Origin: Flavobacteriales bacterium | GTDB lineage: Bacteria > Bacteroidota > Bacteroidia > DT-38 | Length of the DNA: 10,610 bases | Assembly: GCA_013214975.1 (NCBI GenBank) | Contig: JABSPR010000009.1 | Location: forward strand, 1-10,610 | Direction of reading: 5' to 3' | In this document: positions 1 through 5,472 of the stretch, piece after piece | Layout of the letters: every line of letters begins with the position of its first letter | Position numbering within the stretch: position 1 is the first letter of the stretch | Notes under the pieces: generated by a model | What the model was told of the DNA's origin: nothing | Seen by the model: the letters and a program-made list of their open reading frames with translations, nothing else | The model's database searches: none | Made by a program: the position numbers and the translations under genes

Positions 1-90
1 TCCTATTTTATCAATCTTTTTAATCTCAAAATGATCAACCAAAAACTCTGGCAATATCAACTTGAGAACATTTAGTGACTCCTCTTCCAT
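1..90 (-). CDS. Probable ISAon1-family transposase, N-terminal region (partial, runs off left edge)
   Basis: Reading the minus strand from the ATG at 88-90 gives 30 open codons to the window edge. The peptide begins MEEESLNVLKLILPEFLVD and continues with HFEIKKIDKIG. This matches my memory of the start of the short N-terminal protein of ISAon1-type insertion sequences in Bacteroidota, where a leucine-rich 'LLLP..L.(D/E)YFEI' segment opens the protein and a separate DDE transposase follows. An in-frame stop at 130-132 limits the start to the ATG at 90 or a GTG at 123; the ATG fits the family start best. Nothing of the catalytic domain is in view, so I cannot say whether the element is intact, and I could not identify its terminal inverted repeat. 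It rests on 30 residues; a different small protein is possible. Confidence 0.55.
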   Translation of the reverse strand, partial: MEEESLNVLKLILPEFLVDHFEIKKIDKIG

Positions 91-274
91 ACAGCCAAAG
101 ATAAATATCTGATCACCACACACAACTTTTTATATTGAGCCTTTTTTAGATATCCTACCGATTAAGAAAAAATCCTTCTTGTTTTATATTATTTTAAACA
201 TAATAAATAAACTTATAAAAAAGGTATGAAAGAAATAGAATAGGCGGCGTGAGAAGATAGAATGAGACAGATGT
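91..274. other. Intergenic spacer without a recognisable gene
   Basis: Very AT-rich sequence between the probable transposase start and the end of the PKD/T9SS gene. The terminal end of the putative insertion sequence should lie here, but I see no convincing inverted repeat or target-site duplication because the other end of the element is outside the window. The only hairpin is weak: AAGAA at 164-168 with TTCTT at 176-180. It does not look like a strong terminator for the gene ending at 275. Confidence 0.5.
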
Positions 275-1387
275 CTATTCTGCACCAGTACTTGAGTTTA
301 TAAAAACCCAGCCTGTCCATGTGGTAATACCTGCATAATTAAGCAAATAGTAATAAGTTCCGGCACTTACTAAATTGCCATTCATATCAATGCCGTCCCA
401 ATTGTTTTCGTAATACTCCCCCGATTTAAAGACGGTTTGTCCCCATCTGTTAAATACGAATAGCTGTAAAGGAGCTAGTAAGTCACCATATTCGATAATT
501 TCAAAAACATCATTAATTCCATCTCCATTCGGTGTGAATAAATTTACAAACTTGAATTTAAGCCGTAATGAATCTGTTTGTACAATTGTGTCGGTACAAC
601 CTAATTCGTTCGTAGCGATTAGTTCAATTTCATAGATACCTTCCTTGCTAAATTTGTGTTCCAGATAATCTTTGTTACTCGTATTCAACTCCCCTGAAGC
701 CGGATCGTCAAAGTCCCAATGAATGCTTTCAGCATCAATACTTTCATTTACATAATCAATAAACGGCACGAAAATATTATTTTCATCTATTCTAGCTTCG
801 CTAGAAAATAAGGCTTCTGGTATCTCTTGTATTAAAATGTTGTCATCAACTTCAATAAAGTCAGAACATCCATTCTCATCAATCACACTTAATTTAATTG
901 GAAAGTTGCCGGTGAGATCTTTATAGAGATGTATTGGATTTTCAACAGAGTCTAACACTCCGTTAGAAAAGACCCATTCCCATTCAACTATTTCACCGCT
1001 CCCTATGATAGTAGAGTCTGAATAGAACACTTCTTCGTTAGAACATGCAACTTTTGTGCTTTGAGTAAAATTCGCTTGCGGACTTTCGTAAACGTGTATA
1101 AAATCAGAGAACTCGGTTGTATCAGTATTGTCAACAATAAGCTGTATTGTCTTATTCCCAGCTGTGTTATATACATGGGAAAATGTGGTGGAAGATAAAT
1201 TAGTATGTGCAAAGCCATCACCTAAATTGATTTTAATACTTGTAGCACCAGGTGCGGTGAAAGTAATTGTAGCTACCACTTGATCACAGCCAGAACCATT
1301 TGTAACGGAAAGACTGTTCTGGCCATAAGTAAGGCTAGTGCTATGTATAATAAGAAATAGAAAGAAATATTTGATAAGTCTTTTCAT
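275..1387 (-). CDS. Secreted PKD-domain protein with T9SS type B (CHU_C / gliding-motility) C-terminal sorting domain
   Basis: A 370-residue exported protein. Residues 1-22 form a signal peptide (basic MKRLIK, hydrophobic core, probable cleavage at YG/QN). Three PKD-like Ig-fold modules follow at about 27-100, 102-187 and 190-275, shown by motifs such as INLGDG, WEWVFSNG, WDFDDP, ENGCSD and ELGCTD; their cysteines (34, 115, 174, 264) recur once per module plus one. Residues about 280-368 are the CHU_C domain: LFTPNGDGINDVFEI, then FNRWGQTVFKS, then NWDGIDMNG, then SAGTYYYLL, and a final WTGWVFI. In characterised Bacteroidota this domain is the type B signal that sends proteins through the type IX secretion system to the cell surface or medium. 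The ATG at 1387 lies 3 nt after the stop of the beta-barrel gene, so the two are almost certainly co-transcribed. No enzymatic domain is seen; an adhesive or structural surface role is inferred. It is short for this class, which often reaches thousands of residues. Confidence 0.93.
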   Translation of the reverse strand: MKRLIKYFFLFLIIHSTSLTYGQNSLSVTNGSGCDQVVATITFTAPGATSIKINLGDGFAHTNLSSTTFSHVYNTAGNKTIQLIVDNTDTTEFSDFIHVYESPQANFTQSTKVACSNEEVFYSDSTIIGSGEIVEWEWVFSNGVLDSVENPIHLYKDLTGNFPIKLSVIDENGCSDFIEVDDNILIQEIPEALFSSEARIDENNIFVPFIDYVNESIDAESIHWDFDDPASGELNTSNKDYLEHKFSKEGIYEIELIATNELGCTDTIVQTDSLRLKFKFVNLFTPNGDGINDVFEIIEYGDLLAPLQLFVFNRWGQTVFKSGEYYENNWDGIDMNGNLVSAGTYYYLLNYAGITTWTGWVFINSSTGAE

Positions 1388-1390
1388 TGT

Positions 1391-2413
1391 CTATTTTTTC
1401 TTGCCTTTTTTATCATCCTTAATAAACCTATATGTAAAGCCCATATTGATAAAGCCAATATTTTCATATCCCGCTTCTAGAAAGAATCCCATATTGTTAT
1501 CCATAAAATATCGAGCACCGATTGTTCCTCCAAGGTTAAACCCGTTTTTTGTTGCCGTAGCTGAACTGTCACGGATGCTTGAAAAAACGCCAACTTTCTC
1601 TTTTGAAAAAGTAGTTCCCGCAATTAGAGTGGCGTACAAGTCAAGTTTTTTAATATCATACTTTAACATATTTGTTAAAACACCATTTAAATGGAACGAT
1701 GCTCGAACGCCAATGCTGGTGTATTTAAAATGCTTTGTTTCATTCTGCTTTGCTAGGCCTTTTGGAATGGTGTCTTTCGAGCCCTCATTGAATAGTATAG
1801 TGTCAACTCCCTTGAATTCATTAAATTTTTTCAAATAGAGACCAGCGCTTATTGATTGCGAAACAGTTTTGTCTAGATTAATTACTAATGGCGGTGAAAA
1901 TCCTTCGCCGATATAGGAAGCCCCAAAGCTTAATAAATTTGATTTATGGTGATGCGCATCATATCTAACAGTAGTTTTTTCTAAATCCTTTAAGCCTTTT
2001 TGAAGTCTATGTAGTTTTATTAAATAAGCTTTCTTTACACCTTCTGGAGTAGACTCTTTTTCTAATTTGTCCAGGTTATAGCTAATAGCCATTTTGATAC
2101 CTTCTTTATTACTCGATGCTTCTTCGAGCATATCCTGTGTTGAGCCTTTAAGTTTCCTAGGCATGTCTTTTATTTCAAAAACATCACTAACAACGAAAGC
2201 AAGGTTTTTCGGATAACCGTCTGTAGCATGTTCGGTAAGTTTCATGTTTTCGGCCTGAAGAATACAATAGTCTATGTCTTCAACCATCTTCGACAATATC
2301 CCCTTCGTTACCTTGATAGGCGGTGGCGTGTTCTCTTCATTCTCTTGTGAAAAAACATTTTGAGAAAGAAAAACCGAGAAAATTATGGTAATAATTAAAT
2401 ATGCAGCTCTCAT
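1391..2413 (-). CDS. Outer-membrane beta-barrel protein with helical N-terminal domain, function unknown
   Basis: I chose the ATG at 2413 (340 residues). The frame extends nine codons further to a TTG at 2440, but the ATG puts a clean signal peptide first (MRAAYLIITIIFSVFLSQNV, then FSQ/EN). Residues about 30-150 are charged and predicted helical, resembling no family I recognise. Residues about 158-330 read as eight alternating amphipathic strands (for example LSFGASYIG, YTSIGVRASFHL, LYATLIAGTTF, GGTIGARYF, GFFLEAGYE), ending in the aromatic GFTYRF typical of a last barrel strand. After that comes an unusual ten-residue basic tail, IKDDKKGKKK, where most barrels stop at the aromatic. It is the upstream partner of the T9SS cargo gene, 3 nt apart. 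PorP/SprF proteins often accompany such cargo genes, but the typical N-terminal 'YSQFY...NPA.AG' signature is absent, so I do not assign that family. Confidence 0.8.
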   Translation of the reverse strand: MRAAYLIITIIFSVFLSQNVFSQENEENTPPPIKVTKGILSKMVEDIDYCILQAENMKLTEHATDGYPKNLAFVVSDVFEIKDMPRKLKGSTQDMLEEASSNKEGIKMAISYNLDKLEKESTPEGVKKAYLIKLHRLQKGLKDLEKTTVRYDAHHHKSNLLSFGASYIGEGFSPPLVINLDKTVSQSISAGLYLKKFNEFKGVDTILFNEGSKDTIPKGLAKQNETKHFKYTSIGVRASFHLNGVLTNMLKYDIKKLDLYATLIAGTTFSKEKVGVFSSIRDSSATATKNGFNLGGTIGARYFMDNNMGFFLEAGYENIGFINMGFTYRFIKDDKKGKKK

Positions 2414-2420
2414 ATACTTA

Positions 2421-2428
2421 CAAATATA
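2421..2428 (-). promoter_or_regulatory. Possible Bacteroidota -7 element (TATATTTG)
   Basis: On the minus strand the eight bases read TATATTTG, an exact match to the TAnnTTTG -7 consensus described for Bacteroides and Flavobacterium. It lies only 7 nt upstream of the ATG at 2413, which would imply an almost leaderless transcript. No TTG/TTTG -33 element occurs at the expected 17-23 nt spacing, and such a motif is easily met by chance in AT-rich DNA. Confidence 0.22.
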
Positions 2429-2441
2429 AAGAAACTGCAAC

Positions 2442-2475
2442 CCCCTGTTTAAATAAAGATGCTCTAAAATAGGGG
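2442..2475. repeat. Imperfect inverted repeat between the glycosyltransferase and barrel genes
   Basis: The arms are CCCCTGTTT (2442-2450) and AAATAGGGG (2467-2475), with a 16-nt loop. Read as plus-strand RNA all nine positions can pair, with one G-U; read as minus-strand RNA, the direction of the flanking genes, there is one A-C mismatch. It sits in the 114-nt gap between two co-directional genes. It could end or attenuate transcription after the glycosyltransferase, or protect the following mRNA. There is no U-tract after it on the minus strand, so it is not a standard intrinsic terminator. Confidence 0.35.
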
Positions 2476-2527
2476 AGTAATTAACAATTAGGAGACTACT
2501 AGTGATAACTGTTTCATTAGTAAAATA

Positions 2528-3283
2528 CTAGAGGGAAGGTGCCTTGTTGAAAATTGCACGATTAATTAATTTTCTTTTTTGGAGATAGTATGAAAATGAA
2601 GTGATTAGAACCCCAATACCGTATTGTACACTCCTTTTAAAGTTTATAGATGAAGCATCTGTAAAATATTTTGTTGGACAGGTTATTTCAGCTATTTCAT
2701 AACCAGCAAAAAATATTTGAGCTAGCATTTGGTTATCGAAAACAAAATCATCCGAATTGGCTTCGTAATTTATATTCTTCAATACCTCTCGTGAAAATGC
2801 TCTGTAGCCAGTATGGTATTCTGATAATTTCTGTCCCATTAAAATGTTTTGAGAAAGGGTGAGAAATCGATTAGCTATGTATTTGTAAAGAGGCATACCT
2901 CCTTTAAGTGCTCCTTTACCGAGTATTCTGGAGCCTAGAATGCACGGGTATAAATTATTGGCAATTACACTAGCCATGGAAAGAATTAGTTTCGGTGTAT
3001 ACTGATAATCGGGGTGAACCATAATTATTATATCAGCATCTAGTGCCAGTGCCTTTTTATAACATGATTTTTGGTTTCCTCCATATCCTTTATTCGAATC
3101 GTGAGAAACAATGTGCTTTATCCCCAACGATTTGGCAACATTTAGCGTGTCATCGCTACTGCAATCGTCAACAAGAATAACTTCATCAACAATATCTAAA
3201 GGGATTTCGTTGTAAGTCTGTGCAATGGTTTTCTCGGCATTGTATGCAGGAAAAACAACGGCAATCTTCTTATCATTCAGCAT
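2528..3283 (-). CDS. Family 2 glycosyltransferase, DPM1-like (polyprenyl-phosphate sugar synthase type)
   Basis: A 251-residue GT-A fold enzyme expected to move a sugar from a nucleotide donor, probably onto undecaprenyl/polyprenyl phosphate at the inner face of the membrane. The order of motifs is clear: VVFPAYNAEKTI (9-20), VILVDDCSSDDT (35-46, with Asp39/Asp40 for nucleotide binding), NKGYGGNQKS (64-73), IIMVHPDYQYTP (86-97, in the place of the DXD metal motif), GSRILGKGALKGGMP (117-131), and YHTGYRAFSREVL (156-168). No C-terminal membrane anchors are visible, as in soluble DPM1-type enzymes; the basic QKRKLINRA end may touch the membrane. It begins 11 nt after the stop of the multi-spanning GT-C gene, so the two form an operon and probably a donor-synthase/transferase pair. 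The actual sugar and acceptor cannot be read from the sequence. Confidence 0.9.
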   Translation of the reverse strand: MLNDKKIAVVFPAYNAEKTIAQTYNEIPLDIVDEVILVDDCSSDDTLNVAKSLGIKHIVSHDSNKGYGGNQKSCYKKALALDADIIIMVHPDYQYTPKLILSMASVIANNLYPCILGSRILGKGALKGGMPLYKYIANRFLTLSQNILMGQKLSEYHTGYRAFSREVLKNINYEANSDDFVFDNQMLAQIFFAGYEIAEITCPTKYFTDASSINFKRSVQYGIGVLITSFSYYLQKRKLINRAIFNKAPSL

Positions 3284-3294
3284 TATTATTGATT

Positions 3295-5265
3295 CTATTG
3301 GTTAGAAGAAGTTGAATTCACTTCTAACTGATTCACTAAATTAAGGTAATATAAGTGCTTTTCTTGATCACCTAAATGAAAGTATACGGCGCTTAAATTC
3401 CTAAGTACTTTTATATCATTTGGACGAAGTTTCAGTACTCTTTCGAAAATTATTATTGCATTTTCATTATCACCTTTAATACCATAGGCGACCCCTATAT
3501 TATCTAACAAGCCTCTGTTATTTGGTTCCTTATTCAATCCTTGCTGAAAGTATATCAGAGCCATGTCTATATTCTGCATTTTTTCTCCATAAATCCGCCC
3601 TATTCGATTATATATATCGGCCTCATTGTCCGAGAACTTAAGTAATGCTTTATAACTGTCTAGCGCTACTTGATATTGTCCATTTGAGGTGCATAATTCT
3701 CCAACATGTTTTAGGTTTTGGAGGGCATCAACATAGTTGAAGTGAATACCTGCAGCATAATCATATTTTTTAACGGCTTCTTTATAGTCGCCAATTTCAT
3801 ATAAGGCGTTTCCATGCAAGAGCCAAGAATTACTGTATGTAGGATAAATTTCGATAGACCTCTCAAGATATCCTATGGCTTTATCAATTGCGATTCTTTT
3901 TTGTTCAAGGTCCTCTGTGTTTCTCGCTAATTCTATCATAGAGGCACCAGCAGACATATTTACTTTTGCGCTATTGGGAGAAGTAACTACATCTGTCATA
4001 AATAGAGAATGATCTGATTCCCAGGCATAATTACGTGCTATTGTTTTGCCTGAAAGTCCAATCATGATAATTACTAATATGCCAATTTGTATTTTAGATT
4101 GAAGTATTGGGTCCTTTATGTATTTGGGTAAAATATTTAAAATCCAGTGGGCAATTACAATGCAACCACCAAGAAGGGCAACATGCATAAAGCGCTCGTT
4201 CATAAACGTTCCGATAGGAAAAATGAAGTTCGAAGCAAGAGAAAGTCCCGATAAGAATATTAAAATGGAAAGGCTGTAAATGCTTTTTTTTCTGATTCCA
4301 GCTAAAGTAAAAATTAGAAGAAAGCAATATGTGAAAAGGGATATATATGCTCTTGCATCATTCCATCTTATTATTGGAATATGAAAAGGATAATAGTCAT
4401 GTGTTAGAGGGTGGGGAATAAATACGAGTTTAAAGTATAGCCCTAATGTATAAAGTATTGTTGCATACTTATCCGAAGGTATAGCCCCCGTAAAAGGATC
4501 ATTCATCAATCCTCCATGAGCTCCCATACTAGGACTTCCTAGTAATTGATACCGAAAGATTATATATCCTAACGCGACAATAAATAATGGTGAGATTGCA
4601 ATGAAGTTTTCCTTGATACTCTTATTCGTTAGAAAGTATATTATGAGGGGTATGATTGCTAGGAAAATGATCGTGTTTTCCTTTGAAAGAAAGGCTAGAA
4701 AGAAGAGGATAGATGAGATAATAGCATATTTCGTTTTTCTTTCTTCAAGAAACTTTAGGGTGTAAAATAGAGTTCCAAATGAAAATAGTAACGACAGAAT
4801 TTCATCCCTACCCTTAATATTGGCAACTACTTCTGTGTGAAGCGGGTGGGCTACAAAAAGAAGGCAAATAACAAATGGCATTGATAGTAGCCATTTTCTT
4901 TGCTCGGTTTTGAATAATCTGAATAGGATTGCTAGAAGAAGAGGTCCAGTAAGTGCATTTAGGAGCATGTTGAAGAAGTGACTTATTGAAGGGACTTCTC
5001 CGAATAGTTCATATTCGATTGCAAAAGTAATTAGAGATAATGGCCGGTATCGTCCGCCAGCAACTAAATCTTTTTTCTTTCCGTAAAAACCAACAAATAA
5101 GTCTGTTGAGAGAATATCTGATATTCCGGCAAATCCTTGTTTGGTAAATTGATTGTGGGTAATAACAATTTTATCATCTAGGGTATAGTCGAAGCTAACT
5201 GTATTAACATACAGCAGGCACCCAAGAATGAATAAGATATAATATGGTGTGTTTTTATTGTTCAA
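3295..5265 (-). CDS. TMTC/POMT-like GT-C membrane glycosyltransferase with C-terminal TPRs
   Basis: A 656-residue integral membrane protein. About twelve hydrophobic segments span residues 6-407. After the first comes YTLDDKIVITHN with Asp30-Asp31, the position of the catalytic acidic pair in the first outer loop of GT-C enzymes. HPLHTEVVANIKGRDEILS (140-158), HPLTHDYYPF (285-294) and ERFMHVALLG (357-366) correspond to the conserved HPxHTEAVAxxxGRxxLL, DY and ERYLYLPSxG motifs of the animal TMTC O-mannosyltransferases (CAZy GT105), as I remember them. Residues about 430-650 form some five TPRs, best seen at NIGVAYGIKGDNENAIIIF, facing the periplasm as the TPRs of TMTC face the ER lumen. The expected role is transfer of a lipid-linked sugar onto exported protein. 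The start is a TTG: an in-frame stop lies at 5299-5301, no ATG or GTG lies between, and the next Met is residue 100, which would remove the catalytic loop. No Shine-Dalgarno is visible. Confidence 0.87.
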   Translation of the reverse strand: MNNKNTPYYILFILGCLLYVNTVSFDYTLDDKIVITHNQFTKQGFAGISDILSTDLFVGFYGKKKDLVAGGRYRPLSLITFAIEYELFGEVPSISHFFNMLLNALTGPLLLAILFRLFKTEQRKWLLSMPFVICLLFVAHPLHTEVVANIKGRDEILSLLFSFGTLFYTLKFLEERKTKYAIISSILFFLAFLSKENTIIFLAIIPLIIYFLTNKSIKENFIAISPLFIVALGYIIFRYQLLGSPSMGAHGGLMNDPFTGAIPSDKYATILYTLGLYFKLVFIPHPLTHDYYPFHIPIIRWNDARAYISLFTYCFLLIFTLAGIRKKSIYSLSILIFLSGLSLASNFIFPIGTFMNERFMHVALLGGCIVIAHWILNILPKYIKDPILQSKIQIGILVIIMIGLSGKTIARNYAWESDHSLFMTDVVTSPNSAKVNMSAGASMIELARNTEDLEQKRIAIDKAIGYLERSIEIYPTYSNSWLLHGNALYEIGDYKEAVKKYDYAAGIHFNYVDALQNLKHVGELCTSNGQYQVALDSYKALLKFSDNEADIYNRIGRIYGEKMQNIDMALIYFQQGLNKEPNNRGLLDNIGVAYGIKGDNENAIIIFERVLKLRPNDIKVLRNLSAVYFHLGDQEKHLYYLNLVNQLEVNSTSSNQ

Positions 5266-5472
5266 CTGTTCTTGTTTGGTAAGGATTTTGATTCCTTTCT
5301 AATATTTAAAAATAGATAAAAAGAAGGGTAATATTTTGTTAAGTCTATTCGAATTGAAAACATGTTTTGAAACCTTGTTTTTAGCTAGTGAAGCTTAAAC
5401 CTTCTAAGTTGTTTCGACGTATTATCAAAGCACCAATTCAATCATTAAACTGAATTAGGAGGAAATGAGAAT
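5266..5472. promoter_or_regulatory. Divergent intergenic region between GT-C gene and SpoIIE phosphatase gene
   Basis: This 207-nt spacer separates two genes transcribed away from each other, so promoters for both should lie here. It is very AT-rich. I searched both strands for the Bacteroidota pattern (TTG or TTTG, 17-23 nt, TAnnTTTG) and found no exact -7 match, so I cannot place either promoter. A short direct repeat AAACCTT occurs twice in the middle. The Shine-Dalgarno and hairpin at the right end are listed separately. Confidence 0.45.
5435..5462 (+). promoter_or_regulatory. Strong Shine-Dalgarno with abutting inverted repeat before the phosphatase gene
   Basis: AGGAGG at 5457-5462 is a full-strength Shine-Dalgarno 10 nt upstream of the ATG at 5473. 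Most Bacteroidota genes, including the others here, lack one. Immediately before it the 6-bp arms AATTCA (5435-5440) and TGAATT (5451-5456) enclose a 10-nt loop, so a small A/U-rich hairpin could form directly against the ribosome site. The SD itself supports the chosen start; the hairpin is weak and may be chance. Confidence 0.5.

Noticed and set aside
1338..1838. Plus-strand 166-codon open frame opposite the barrel and cargo genes
   Set aside because: Antisense shadow of two well-supported genes, spans their junction and shows no domain or plausible protein composition.
1391..2413. PorP/SprF assignment for the beta-barrel protein
   Set aside because: The context fits, but the typical N-terminal signature of that family is missing and the N-terminal half is helical.
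2414..2440. Extended TTG start for the beta-barrel gene
   Set aside because: It adds nine residues before a signal peptide that already begins properly at the ATG 2413.
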